Positions 17,127-25,945 of a stretch of DNA of 64,000 nt are shown here, in pieces. The number at the start of each line of letters is the position of its first letter. Within the stretch, counting starts at the first letter, position 1. Below the pieces are notes generated by a model. That model did no database searches and had not been told where the DNA came from. It worked only from the letters and a program-made list of their open reading frames with translations. The DNA comes from an uncultured Senegalimassilia sp. GTDB lineage: Bacteria; Actinomycetota; Coriobacteriia; Coriobacteriales; Eggerthellaceae. The position numbers and the translations under genes were made by a program. The stretch spans positions 1-64,000 of the forward strand of contig NZ_CAKUAT010000014.1 of the NCBI RefSeq assembly GCF_934636665.1. Reading direction: 5' to 3'.

Positions 17127-17831
17127 GTGTGCAGAAGGTTCACGGTCGTTACGTGGGATGAGGTTGCGGAAGTCGTGCGCGAGTTGCAGGCGGATTCACC
17201 CGTGAACGCGCAACCCGATTGGCCTGCGCGTCCGATGGTTGGCGAAGGCGCGGCGGCGCAGGTGGAGCCGGGCGAGGATGCGTTCCCTGGCGCAGGCGTT
17301 GACGTGATTGTCCGCAGGCCGGAAAGTCAGCTGGCTGTTGAGCGCTTGACCTGGGGATTTCCTGTCGAATGGCAGCAACGTCCCGTGTATAACACGCGCT
17401 TGGAAACGGCGATGGGGCCGAACCCGGGCATGTGGGAACAACCGATCGTGCAAGGTCGTGGCGTAGTGGTGACTGGCGGTTTCTTTGAAGCGCATGCAAC
17501 CCAAACGGTGCGCAGCCCGAAAACGGGGCGGAAGATTAAGCAGCAGTACCGTTTCGAAAGCGGCGAAGGCACGCCGCTGCTGCTGGCAACGGTATGCGGG
17601 CAAGGCTGCTTCTCGGTGGTGACCACGCGTCCGAACGCCAGTGTTGCGCCCGTGCACAACCGCATGCCCCTGACGCTCACGCTTGCCGAGGCGCGTTGGT
17701 GGCTGTGCGCGCCATGGCCCAGCCTGGTAGCCAACTGGCAAAAGCTAGCAAATCGTGAAAGGTTCGCGTTAACGGCCGCCCCAGAGCAACCGCCAGCCCC
17801 GGTAACGTTCGGGCAGGGAACGTTGTTCTAA
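17127..17831 (+). CDS. SRAP-domain DNA-protein crosslink protein (HMCES/YedK-like)
   Basis: This 234-residue protein belongs to the SOS-response-associated peptidase family, which forms a thiazolidine crosslink with abasic sites in single-stranded DNA. The start is fixed by chemistry: Cys2 must follow the initiator Met, and GTG-TGC at 17127 gives this. Other hallmarks are YNTRLET (Asn/Arg contacting DNA), GFFEAH (catalytic Glu, usually GFYEW) and VHNRMP (active-site His). It is close to the usual length. It lies directly behind the palindrome array and the 51-codon ORF and upstream of an HNH nuclease gene, suggesting a DNA-repair or DNA-defence neighbourhood. Confidence 0.92.
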   Translation: MCRRFTVVTWDEVAEVVRELQADSPVNAQPDWPARPMVGEGAAAQVEPGEDAFPGAGVDVIVRRPESQLAVERLTWGFPVEWQQRPVYNTRLETAMGPNPGMWEQPIVQGRGVVVTGGFFEAHATQTVRSPKTGRKIKQQYRFESGEGTPLLLATVCGQGCFSVVTTRPNASVAPVHNRMPLTLTLAEARWWLCAPWPSLVANWQKLANRERFALTAAPEQPPAPVTFGQGTLF

Positions 17832-17915
17832 GGGGTGCGACGTTTGCGGGCTGTGAGTCGGGGCTTGCTGCCGTGCAATGAAGCTTCGCATTGGCCTCTT
17901 CCGCCGGATTGCTTG

Positions 17916-17944
17916 TTGTCGAACAGGGTGGGCGCTGGCACAAT
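17916..17944 (+). promoter_or_regulatory. Extended -10 promoter giving a leaderless mRNA
   Basis: TTGTCG (17916-17921), a 17-bp spacer, and CACAAT (17939-17944) preceded by TGG (extended -10). The ATG at 17951 starts 6 bp after the -10 box, where transcription itself should begin, so the HNH gene is probably translated from a leaderless transcript. This agrees with the absence of any Shine-Dalgarno sequence. Confidence 0.5.
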
Positions 17945-17950
17945 TGCAGT

Positions 17951-19060
17951 ATGACTTCGAGAGATGCAAACATATCGACTATGGTGGAAACGGCGGAAGT
18001 GCCGTTTCCTCTGACGCGCATCGATGGCTCGATGTGCGTTGACGACTTTCTTCCATACACGAACCTGTCGATCGAGCGTGCGTTACGTTTGATCCCTCTC
18101 GAAGATGACCCCCAGAGCCATCGAAACCTGTATGCATGGTTCATGAATGAAACGGGGAAAATAGGCTCTCGATACCACGGTAAGAAGTTGCTTGGAGTTG
18201 AGTTCCCGCATGTGGCGCAGCGTGGGATCCATGTGCCGAGTCGCCATAGGTATGCGGCAACGGTGACGGTTGCCTATAACAGCTTATATAGCGAGAACAA
18301 CGACGGTGCCCGAATCGATTTGGGCGATGGGACATGGGTCTTGTACTATTCGGCCCATCAAAATAATTCCGGTGGAACGACCGACATGCAATGGAACCAA
18401 AAGCTGGTGAATTGCTTGATGGATGGCGTTCCCGTTGGCGTGTTCCTTCAGCAGAACTCGTCTTCGAGTTCGTATCTGCGCTTTCTTGCATTCGTTGAGG
18501 AATTCAATCCCGAGAACGAGTTGTTTACCTTGCACGGGCCCGTTACGCCCGAGACCGAGCATTTGTTTGCGAGCGCGGCTCCGCAAGCCGAAATGAAGGA
18601 TTCGGTAGCGGTTGATGAGTGGCTTCGAGCGAATGGGGTAGGCGATCCGGAAAGCATGGAAGAGGACCGTCGCCGTTTTTCCGTTGCTCGTCGTATGGTG
18701 CGTCAAGGGCAGCAAGCGTTTAGAAAAGACCTGTTCAAGGCTTATGAAGGGCATTGTGCGGTTACGGGGTTCGATACGAACGAGGTGTTGCAGGCAGCGC
18801 ATATCCTTGATTACCGCGGAACTCAGAGCAATGTTGTAGAGAACGGTATTTTGCTGCGTTCCGATATTCACTTGCTATTTGATAGCTATTTGCTGGGTAT
18901 TAACCCTGCTTCGATGCGTCTGGAAGCAAGTTCGCGGATTTCGGACGGACCATACGCAGATCTTGATGGTGCGCCGCTGTTTTTGCCTAAAGAGAAGGCG
19001 TTGCGCCCGAACGAGAATTTCCTTATCGCGAAGTACAAGCGTTTTAAGTGTTGCGTTTGA
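17951..19060 (+). CDS. HNH endonuclease with unrecognised N-terminal domain
   Basis: This 369-residue protein is built from two parts. Residues ~30-240 form a domain I cannot name, with conserved-looking stretches such as RYHGKKLLGVEFPHV and LGDGTWVLYYSAHQN; it could recognise a DNA modification. Residues ~265-340 are an HNH_2-type nuclease: YEGHCAVTGFDTNEVLQAAH, then DYRGTQSNVVENGILLRSD and IHLLFD, giving the His-Asn-His metal site. The start at 17951 is preferred over the upstream ATG (17891) because a good promoter ends 6 bp before it. Codon use and base composition are visibly more A/T-rich than in flanking genes, suggesting acquisition by transfer. No methyltransferase is adjacent. Confidence 0.82.
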   Translation: MTSRDANISTMVETAEVPFPLTRIDGSMCVDDFLPYTNLSIERALRLIPLEDDPQSHRNLYAWFMNETGKIGSRYHGKKLLGVEFPHVAQRGIHVPSRHRYAATVTVAYNSLYSENNDGARIDLGDGTWVLYYSAHQNNSGGTTDMQWNQKLVNCLMDGVPVGVFLQQNSSSSSYLRFLAFVEEFNPENELFTLHGPVTPETEHLFASAAPQAEMKDSVAVDEWLRANGVGDPESMEEDRRRFSVARRMVRQGQQAFRKDLFKAYEGHCAVTGFDTNEVLQAAHILDYRGTQSNVVENGILLRSDIHLLFDSYLLGINPASMRLEASSRISDGPYADLDGAPLFLPKEKALRPNENFLIAKYKRFKCCV

Positions 19061-19210
19061 TTCCGAAGTAGTGCCGTGGCGTTTCTCTTAGATGAAAGAT
19101 GAATGCCGCGCCGTTTTGCCTTTCTTTTGTTTCCCTAGCGATTTCTATCTGCTGTGATCCGTTGATAAGCGGCTGCTCGTCGTGCTTCTCGAGGATCTCC
19201 CCATGTCAAC

Positions 19211-20368
19211 TTACGGTTTGCAGATGCCGCAGGGGGAGTAGCCTTGGGCTATGAGTTGGTCGCGAGTGCCGGTGAAGTCTTGCTTGTTTGCGCTTGAGAT
19301 GTCGTTGGCGGCGGAGCAGTCGGGCTTGTGGAACTTCTTGTTCTTCACGTTCAGGATGTAGTCCTGCTGCTCGGATGTGCTTTGGTTGCCGGTGCTGTTG
19401 CTGCTGGCTCCGTCACCGCTGCCGTTGCCCTTGCTCCCCTTGCTCCCGCCGTTGGCGTCGCCACCGTCGCCGCCGTCGGCGTCGCTCTCGCTCCCGCTTC
19501 CAACTGCTGCCTTATCTGCTCGCGCTGCTGCTGCGGTGGTGATGGTGGCGTTGCCTTTGCTGGTGACCTGCGGGGTTTCGGACGATTCCCGGCTTTCGCC
19601 GGTCACGTAGTCGATGGCCACGCCCGGTTCCACGTTGTACACGAACACGTTGAACTGCACGGCTTCGCCGTTGTCCTCAACGGACTTCGCTTCCATCTGA
19701 ACCCCGCGCGCTACCAGGTCGTTTGCGGCGAACAGCGGGGTGACGCGGTAGAGCACGTGGTTGCCCGTGCTGCGCACGTAGTCGCCCACCAGCTCCTCGT
19801 AATACAGCATGCCCACCGCGTTGAAGGTGCGCGTGCCCGTGATCAAGTTCTTCTCGTTGGCGTTCTCCCCGCACAGCTGGTGCGCGATCAGGTGGCTGCG
19901 GTTGTACAGCATGCCGTCGTCGACGAAGCTGTATTTGCGCTGCACCCAGCCGCTCGGGTGCACTTGCGAGATGTCGCCGCGTTTCTCGTTGGATATGGTG
20001 TCGGGCCCGATGCGCGCGAAGGCGGTGCCGCAACGGCCTTCGAAATCCAGGTCGCTGAACTGCATGAACGTCCCGCGCGCCTCGTCCTGCGCCGTGAACC
20101 CGGGCTCGCCGTGGTTGATGTCGATGCACAGCGCACCGGTGTACGCGGGAATATCGGCGATGGTCGCCTGGGCGGATTGCGCGCTGTCGGAGCCGGTGGA
20201 GCCGGAGCCGCCGTACGTGCTGCTGATGGAGCTGCCGTTGCCGGTGGAGCTATCGCCGATGCTGATGGAGCAGCCCGTTGCGGGAAGCGCGAACGAGAAC
20301 GCCAGCGCCAGAGCCGCTAATGCTGCAGCGATGCGCTGGGGAAGCGGGAGCGTGCGGGTATCTTTCAA
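19211..20368 (-). CDS. Secreted DNA/RNA non-specific endonuclease (EndA/NucA-like lipoprotein)
   Basis: This 385-residue protein has a signal sequence with lipobox-like LPATGC (Cys near 33). The nuclease domain (~75-265) matches the Endonuclease_NS/EndA group: YNRSHLIAHQL, with the catalytic His in place of the usual DRGH, then NEKNLITGTRTFN with the metal-binding Asn, and VMYRVTP-like strand LYRVTPLF. A long Gly/Ser/Asp linker leads to a C-terminal Cys module (KFHKPDC...GYSPCGICKP) that may bind zinc. Start: TTG at 20368 with AAAGG upstream. Extracellular DNA degradation or uptake is plausible. Confidence 0.87.
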   Translation of the reverse strand: MKDTRTLPLPQRIAAALAALALAFSFALPATGCSISIGDSSTGNGSSISSTYGGSGSTGSDSAQSAQATIADIPAYTGALCIDINHGEPGFTAQDEARGTFMQFSDLDFEGRCGTAFARIGPDTISNEKRGDISQVHPSGWVQRKYSFVDDGMLYNRSHLIAHQLCGENANEKNLITGTRTFNAVGMLYYEELVGDYVRSTGNHVLYRVTPLFAANDLVARGVQMEAKSVEDNGEAVQFNVFVYNVEPGVAIDYVTGESRESSETPQVTSKGNATITTAAAARADKAAVGSGSESDADGGDGGDANGGSKGSKGNGSGDGASSNSTGNQSTSEQQDYILNVKNKKFHKPDCSAANDISSANKQDFTGTRDQLIAQGYSPCGICKP

Positions 20369-20528
20369 CGGCGGCCTTTCTGTTTGCGTTGCGCGTCGAT
20401 TGTAGCGGACGCGTTTGATGGTCGCGTGGGGCTTGTGCGCCCCGTATACGGAACGGCTCGTCTGCGACAGGTGGCGCAGGCGGGCCGCTGGAACGTTGAT
20501 GCTAGCCGAATCGCCGTTTGATCTGGCG

Positions 20529-21950
20529 TTATTGGCAGACCTTGCCTGGGTTCAGGATGTTGTTGGGGTCGAACACGCGCTTGATGCCGGCCATCAGCTC
20601 GATGGCGGTGTCGCCCAAGTTCTCGCGCAGATAGGTGCGCTTGGCGTGGCCGATGCCGTGCTCGCCGGACACTTGGCCGCCCAGCTCGGCGCACTTGGCG
20701 TACGCGGCCTCCATCACCTTCGCCGACTGCTCCAGGAATGCGTCCTTGTCCATGTCCTCGTTCCCGCAGCAGTAGATGTGCAGGTTGCCGTCGCCGGCAT
20801 GGCCGAACGAGCGGATGCGCACGCCGTGCCCCTCGCCGACGCCCAGCACGAAGCTGAGGAACGACGGGATCTTATCCACGGGCACTACCACGTCCATTTC
20901 GTCCAGGAAGCGCGTGTCGGCTTCGATGGCGGTCAAAAACGCGCTGCGAACAGCCCAAACGTCGCGCTTGTCGGAAGGCTGGCTGAGTACCAGCGTGTCG
21001 AAGGCGCCCGACTCGTCGGCAATGCCCGCCAGCACCTCGGCGCGCTGGAAGATCTCATCCTCGTCGTTGCCGTCCAGCGTGACCAGGATGTACGCGCCCA
21101 CTTCGCGATCGTTGACCTTGGTGGGGATGATCTTCGTGCCGCTGAAGTTCGCGGCGGAATCCACGATGTCGCGTTCCATGAACTCGATGGATTGCGGGTT
21201 CAGGCCGGCGAGCTTGATCTTCGGCACCGCGCTGATGGCGCCCTCGATGTTCTCGAACGGAAGGATGAAGCTCATGTCCTCCTGCGGGTTGGGAATCAGC
21301 TTCATGGTGAGCTCGGTGATGACGCCGAGCGTGCCTTCCGAGCCGATGATCAGGTGCAACAGGCTGTAGCCGCTGCTCGCCTTCGTCACGGGACGGCCCA
21401 GTTGCATCACTTCGCCGCTCGGCAGGACCACGGTCATGGCCAGCACGTAGTCGCGCGTGGTGCCGTACTTTACGGCGCGCATGCCGCCGGCGTTGGTGCT
21501 GACGTTGCCGCCAAGCGAGCCGGTCTTCTCGCCGGGGTCGGGCGGGTACATGAAGCCGTGCCCGATGGCGTCGGCGGCCAGGTCGCACAGGCGCACGCCG
21601 GGCTGGACGCGCACGTTCAGGTTGCTCATGTCGTAGGCGATGATCTTGTCCATGCGCATGGTGCACAGGACCACGCCGCCGAGCACCGGGGTGCTACCGC
21701 CCACCAGGCCGGTGCCGGCGCCGCGCACCGTGACGGGGATGCGGTTCTCATTGCACAGCTTCATGATGGCGGACACTTCCTCGGTGTCCGCGGGCATCAC
21801 CACGGCATCGGGCATGTGCGTGCCGTAGATGGGCATCTCGTCGTGCGCGAAATCCTCGTTGATGTCGTCAGCGAGGTAGCAGTTGTCCTTGCCGACAATG
21901 GCCTTGAGCTCCAGTACCAGCTCAGGTGTCAATTCGTTGTACTCGGTCAT
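20529..21950 (-). CDS. FAD-linked 2-hydroxyacid dehydrogenase (GlcD/D-lactate dehydrogenase-like)
   Basis: This 473-residue flavoprotein has the FAD_binding_4 domain first (VTVRGAGTGLVGGSTPVLGG, later NVSTNAGGMRAVKYGTTRDYV and GSEGTLGVIT) and the FAD-oxidase C domain second, with the substrate-site FGHAGDGNLH and the terminal SGEHGIGHAKR. Family members oxidise glycolate, D-lactate or related 2-hydroxyacids; the exact substrate cannot be read. The frame is open to 22451, but the ATG at 21950 has AAGAAGG upstream and matches the family's N-terminus. It stands alone without GlcE/GlcF or electron-transfer flavoprotein genes. Confidence 0.9.
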   Translation of the reverse strand: MTEYNELTPELVLELKAIVGKDNCYLADDINEDFAHDEMPIYGTHMPDAVVMPADTEEVSAIMKLCNENRIPVTVRGAGTGLVGGSTPVLGGVVLCTMRMDKIIAYDMSNLNVRVQPGVRLCDLAADAIGHGFMYPPDPGEKTGSLGGNVSTNAGGMRAVKYGTTRDYVLAMTVVLPSGEVMQLGRPVTKASSGYSLLHLIIGSEGTLGVITELTMKLIPNPQEDMSFILPFENIEGAISAVPKIKLAGLNPQSIEFMERDIVDSAANFSGTKIIPTKVNDREVGAYILVTLDGNDEDEIFQRAEVLAGIADESGAFDTLVLSQPSDKRDVWAVRSAFLTAIEADTRFLDEMDVVVPVDKIPSFLSFVLGVGEGHGVRIRSFGHAGDGNLHIYCCGNEDMDKDAFLEQSAKVMEAAYAKCAELGGQVSGEHGIGHAKRTYLRENLGDTAIELMAGIKRVFDPNNILNPGKVCQ

Positions 21951-22250
21951 GCGTGCCTTCTTGCGTTTCCATTTGCGGCTGCGGGGCTTGGCCGTGCGCC
22001 GGTGGGCTGTGCTCCTTGGACGGGCATGCGCATGCGTTGCGTTTTGCGGGCCGAGGGCGTCGTCTACCTTGGTGCGTTGCGGCTTCGCCGAGCGTTGTCG
22101 CGCCATTGATAACCGTTCCATGATAGGCATGCCCGCATAAATCCGAGGTGCCGAGTAGGGTATCTTCGAAAAATTTTCGCGCGGGAAGGGAAGGCGCTCG
22201 TATTCGCCGGTGTGCGGCCGTGCTGCAGTGCCCTGCAATATAATGTGCGC
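21951..22250. promoter_or_regulatory. Divergent intergenic region with -10 box for the kinase gene
   Basis: It lies between the FAD dehydrogenase (minus) and the membrane kinase (plus). A perfect TATAAT at 22239-22244 ends 6 bp before the kinase ATG, implying a leaderless transcript; no clear -35 is present. A CGAAAAATTTTCG near-palindrome is seen around 22168-22180. No ORF with a ribosome-binding site was found. Confidence 0.5.
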
Positions 22251-24296
22251 ATGACTAAAACGCAGCTGATACTCAATCGATACAAGCCCCTTGCCAAGGC
22301 GGGGGCCGGCGGCTTCGGCACGGTGCAGGTGGCATGGGATACGCGCATCCAGCGCAAGGTGGCCATCAAATGCATCCCCCTCTCCGAGGCCGAGTTGTTG
22401 CGCGCCGCCCTTCCCGGGGCCGATGCGCTTGATGTTTCTCCTGATGAACACGGCGAAAGCTCAGCCGGATCGCAAGGATTCGGCGCGTCGGGCACGCGTG
22501 CAACGGGATCCGCGGCTTCTTCGGTGGCCGCCGTCGACCCGGCGGACGTTCCCCCGTGGGAGGATTTGCCCGAGGAAGCGGGTTTTGCGGGCCCGTCGCG
22601 CGTTGATTCGTTCCCCAGCCAGCTTTTGCCTGGTCAGTCGGTCAGCCTGACGGATACGGCAGACCCTGCAAGCCGCCCGCTGGTGCGCACGCTCTCGCGC
22701 ATCCCGGGATTGGACGAGGCCCGCACGGCGGCCATGCTGTCGGACCCCAGCATCGTTGCGGTGTACGACTTCGAGATTCAAGACTCCACGGCGTACCTGA
22801 TCATGGAGTACGTCGAGGGTATGACGCTCACCGAGCTGCTGCGCGACCACGACGATCAGCTGACGCTCGATGTGGTCGCCGCCGTGTTCGACGCGGTGGC
22901 GCATGCGCTTGAGGTGGCGCACGAGAACGGCGTGCTGCACTTGGATATCAAGCCCGACAACATCCTGATCAACGCATCGGGCCAGGTGAAGGTGACCGAC
23001 TTCGGCTTGGCGACCTTGGCCGACGCGCAGGGGTTCGGCGTGGCCGGCGGTGGCACCGTCGGTTATATGCCGCTTGAGCAGATGCGCCAGGAGAACCTTG
23101 ACGCGCGGTGCGACGAGTGGGCGCTCGCGTCGGTGACGTACGAGATGCTTGCGGGCGAGAACCCGTTCTTGGCTCCGAACCTGTTCCAGGCGCAGGAGGC
23201 CATCGAGGATGGCGAATTGGTGCTGCCATCGCTGTGCTGGGACAACCTCGACCCGGCCGCGGACGACCCCATCTTCTACGCGTTGGACCCTGAGCGCGAG
23301 GAGCGCTACGAGACGGTGGCGGATTTCGCGGAGGAGCTTTCGCCGTTTTTGGGCGACCCGGTGAAGGGCCGTGCGGAGCTGGCCGACATCGTCGTCGGTC
23401 CGGAAGAAGAGGAGGAGCCTGAGCCGCAGCATCGCGAGCCCGGCATCCCGTTGCGCGACCGTATCACGCCCGATCTGCTGTTTCTCGGCTCGCACGCGTG
23501 CGGCGCGGTGGGATCGGCGTTGCTGGCGTTTTTGCCGTTGCAGAACATCTCGCAGACCGAAGGGTTCGCCAACCCGTTGTTCTGGGGGTTGTTGCTGCTT
23601 GTCACCCTTGCCGGAGCGCTTCGACCTCATCTGGGTGCGCTTTTGGGATTCGTTTCCCTGTCGGCCATGCTGGTGATGTGCGGCGTGCCCGCTGCGGGTT
23701 GCGTGCTGTTGGCGGGCGTCGGCGTATGGTGGTGGTACCTGGGCCGCGCGGGCGATGCGACCGCGAACGCCGCGTTAGCGACGCCGCTTGCCGGCGCGAT
23801 CGGGTTGGGGCCGCTTGGCCCGCTTGCGGCGGGTTTTGCGCTGCGCCCGGTTGCGGCGATGGCGACCGCGGCCTTCCAAGTGCTGTGTGGATTTATGCTG
23901 GCAAGCTTGGGAAGCGCCTCGTTCATGGGATGGGATGTGCTTTCCACCTGGCATTTCTCGACGGCGGCCTTCGCAAGCGATGCGGTCATCGACCGGATGG
24001 CGGCCATGTTGACGGAGCCGGGCACGTGGATCATGGCGGCAAGCTGGGTGCTGGCGGCGGGCGCGTGCGCCTTGCTGCGTTGGCGCCCCACGCGGCTGTT
24101 CGCGTCCTTCGGCGTGCTGGCGGGCGCGGCGGTGCTGGTTGCCGGGTTCGTTTTGGCGGCGGTTTGCGGGTCTCCTTCCGCATCCGCCTTCACCGACCCC
24201 GTCGATGTTGCCTCGTTGGTCGTTTCCGCGGGCATTATGCTGTTCGCCGCCTATCTTCTGCCCGACCCCGAGTATTATGACGAGAGCGACGAATAG
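22251..24296 (+). CDS. Ser/Thr protein kinase fused to a polytopic membrane domain
   Basis: This 681-residue protein has an N-terminal kinase (to about residue 370) and then eight or so hydrophobic helices (from about 410 to the end). Kinase hallmarks are GAGGFGTVQ, VAIK (Lys), LHLDIKPDN with Leu instead of the usual Arg (HLD, a non-RD kinase), DFGLATL and GTVGYMPLEQ. A ~110-residue low-complexity insertion separates the ATP-binding Lys strand from the next helix. There are no PASTA repeats and no phosphatase neighbour. Start: the ATG at 22251 sits where the promoter would start transcription, so leaderless. The membrane part resembles no named transporter I know. Confidence 0.87.
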   Translation: MTKTQLILNRYKPLAKAGAGGFGTVQVAWDTRIQRKVAIKCIPLSEAELLRAALPGADALDVSPDEHGESSAGSQGFGASGTRATGSAASSVAAVDPADVPPWEDLPEEAGFAGPSRVDSFPSQLLPGQSVSLTDTADPASRPLVRTLSRIPGLDEARTAAMLSDPSIVAVYDFEIQDSTAYLIMEYVEGMTLTELLRDHDDQLTLDVVAAVFDAVAHALEVAHENGVLHLDIKPDNILINASGQVKVTDFGLATLADAQGFGVAGGGTVGYMPLEQMRQENLDARCDEWALASVTYEMLAGENPFLAPNLFQAQEAIEDGELVLPSLCWDNLDPAADDPIFYALDPEREERYETVADFAEELSPFLGDPVKGRAELADIVVGPEEEEEPEPQHREPGIPLRDRITPDLLFLGSHACGAVGSALLAFLPLQNISQTEGFANPLFWGLLLLVTLAGALRPHLGALLGFVSLSAMLVMCGVPAAGCVLLAGVGVWWWYLGRAGDATANAALATPLAGAIGLGPLGPLAAGFALRPVAAMATAAFQVLCGFMLASLGSASFMGWDVLSTWHFSTAAFASDAVIDRMAAMLTEPGTWIMAASWVLAAGACALLRWRPTRLFASFGVLAGAAVLVAGFVLAAVCGSPSASAFTDPVDVASLVVSAGIMLFAAYLLPDPEYYDESDE

Positions 24297-24394
24297 CTTC
24301 CGCTCCCGACGTTCGGGCGAAGCGGCGTTGCGCGATATCGAAAGACCGGCCGTCGGCGCGGTGCCGCGGCCTTACATGGATAGGAAGGAAACCC

Positions 24395-25291
24395 ATGATC
24401 GAGCTTAACGACGACAAGACGTTGTTCTCCTTCGACCGCGATCTTGAGCCGGTGCTGACCGTGAAGTCCGGCGAGACGGTGCGCATCCGTACGAAGGACT
24501 GCTTCAGCAACCAGCTGACCGGTCCTCAGGACACCATGGATGACCTGGATTGGGATGCCATCAACCCGGCAACCGGCCCGGTGTTCGTCGAGGGCGCGAA
24601 GGCGGGCGGCGCGCTGAAGGTGCGCATCGAGAACATCGAGTTCGATGAGCAGACCTGCTCCGCCACCGGTCAGGACGAGGGCGTTTGCGGCAATCGCTTC
24701 ACCGAGTGGGCAACGCATTACTGCAAGATCCAGGGCAACACGCTGGCCTGGGACGAGCGCCTGAACATCCCGCTGCGCCCCATGATCGGCGTCATCGGCG
24801 TGGCTCCCGAGGGCGAGCCGGTGAACTGCGGCACGCCGGGTAGCCACGGCGGCAACATGGACAACACGGCCATCACCACCGGCGCCACGCTGTACTTTCC
24901 CGTGGCGGTCGACGGCGCGCTGTTCGGCTGCGGCGACATGCACGCTGCCATGGGCGACGGCGAGGTCAGCGTCTCCGGCGCCGAGGTTGCAGGCTACGCC
25001 ACCGTCACGCTGACGGCCCTGCCCGAGCTGAAGCTGGTGAACCCGCTGATCGAGAACGACACGCATTTCGGCATCATCGTGTCCGCGGAATCGCTGGATG
25101 CGGCCGCTGAGCTGGCCGTTCAGCAGATGGTCGACCTGCTGGCTTCTCGCACGAACGAGTCCGAGGCCGACCTGGTCATGCTGCTGTCGCTGGTCGCCGA
25201 CGTGCAGGTGTGCCAGATGGTGGACCCGCAGAAGACGGTGCGTTTCATGGTGCCGAAGTACGTGCTGGATGCCATCGGCTTCGCGCTGTAA
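24395..25291 (+). CDS. Acetamidase/formamidase family protein
   Basis: This 298-residue enzyme of the FmdA/AmdA family hydrolyses short amides such as formamide or acetamide to ammonia and the acid. Seen in the sequence: the N-terminal strand block, the family segment PMIGVIGVAPEG (about 129-140), GSHGGNMDN, and LFGCGDMHAAMGDGEVS, which carries metal-binding residues in this fold. AGGAAGG is correctly placed before the ATG. It is 98 bp downstream of the kinase gene and ends in a strong terminator, so it is likely its own unit. Confidence 0.92.
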   Translation: MIELNDDKTLFSFDRDLEPVLTVKSGETVRIRTKDCFSNQLTGPQDTMDDLDWDAINPATGPVFVEGAKAGGALKVRIENIEFDEQTCSATGQDEGVCGNRFTEWATHYCKIQGNTLAWDERLNIPLRPMIGVIGVAPEGEPVNCGTPGSHGGNMDNTAITTGATLYFPVAVDGALFGCGDMHAAMGDGEVSVSGAEVAGYATVTLTALPELKLVNPLIENDTHFGIIVSAESLDAAAELAVQQMVDLLASRTNESEADLVMLLSLVADVQVCQMVDPQKTVRFMVPKYVLDAIGFAL

Positions 25292-25308
25292 CGGCAAGTT
25301 GGGAAACG

Positions 25309-25343
25309 AAGCGCCCGCAAGCGTTGTGCTTGCGGGCGCTTTT
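25309..25343 (+). terminator. Intrinsic terminator of the amidase gene
   Basis: AAGCGCCCGCAAGC, loop GTTGT, GCTTGCGGGCGCTT, followed by T residues to 25343. Confidence 0.92.
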
Positions 25344-25351
25344 GCGTTGGG

Positions 25352-25393
25352 GCAAAAAGAAACCGCCCCGCGTATTGGCGTTGCGGGGCGGTT
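25352..25393 (-). terminator. Intrinsic terminator of the small membrane protein gene
   Basis: On the minus strand, AACCGCCCCGC pairs with GCGGGGCGGTT across an 11-base loop and is followed by TTTCTTTTTG. It faces the amidase terminator, so the two convergent units are insulated. Confidence 0.85.
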
Positions 25394-25427
25394 CGGCGGC
25401 AGGTGTGAGTGAGTGGCCGCCGCGTGG

Positions 25428-25625
25428 TTATTCGGAATCTTCCTCGTCGTCATCGTCGAAGAAGGACCAGTCGTCCTTGCCTTTCGGGCGGTCGACGAAC
25501 GTTTTGCGGGTGCGACGCTCCATGATGATGCATGCGATAAGGCTGATGACAAGACCCGCACCGATCATAATGCCCATGCCGGCATATGTCTCGAAAAGAA
25601 AGTGGTACAGGCCGATCCAATCCAT
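25428..25625 (-). CDS. Small single-helix membrane protein
   Basis: This 65-residue protein has one hydrophobic helix (about residues 16-34: MGIMIGAGLVISLIACIIM) and a basic stretch (ERRTRK). Its C-terminus is strongly acidic (DDDDEEDSE). AGGA precedes the ATG at 25625, and a dedicated terminator follows, which argues that it is a real gene. Function unknown. Confidence 0.75.
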   Translation of the reverse strand: MDWIGLYHFLFETYAGMGIMIGAGLVISLIACIIMERRTRKTFVDRPKGKDDWSFFDDDDEEDSE

Positions 25626-25945
25626 GCTGTTCCTAACGGTTCGTTCGCAAGCGCTCGAGGGCGCGTATTACAAAGCCAAAGTATACTACACCGTTTCCGC
25701 TCCGGTCGTGCCAAGAACGAAGAACAACCAACGATCAGCAACAAACCGCAACAGCTCGAAGGGATATGGGATCGGTGTCTTGAACCCTTGCGTTTTGAGT
25801 CCTGGCAGCTCGACCTTGATGGGCCGTGGTTCGGATTCTGATTCCTCGAACCCTTGTGCCTCGGCCCCCGAACCGTCAGGGCAGGGCCGCCGAACCGCTG
25901 GGCGGAGCGGTTGGTTTCGGACAGATAAGCCTCCGTCCCCATGTG
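25626..25945. other. 320-bp gap with a half-copy of the GGGGACGG repeat
   Basis: There is no convincing ORF. A CCTCCGTCCCC word at 25930-25940, close to the stop codon of the molybdoenzyme gene, resembles one arm of the inverted repeat at 199-280. A hairpin AACCGCT/AGCGGTT lies near 25894-25914, without a T run, and may act as the molybdoenzyme transcript end. Two GAACCCTTG words occur around 25786 and 25847. Confidence 0.45.

Noticed and set aside
20865..20880. DnaA-box-like TTATCCACG
   Set aside because: It is a single copy within the coding sequence of the FAD dehydrogenase, with no neighbouring boxes or A/T-rich unwinding region; not an origin.
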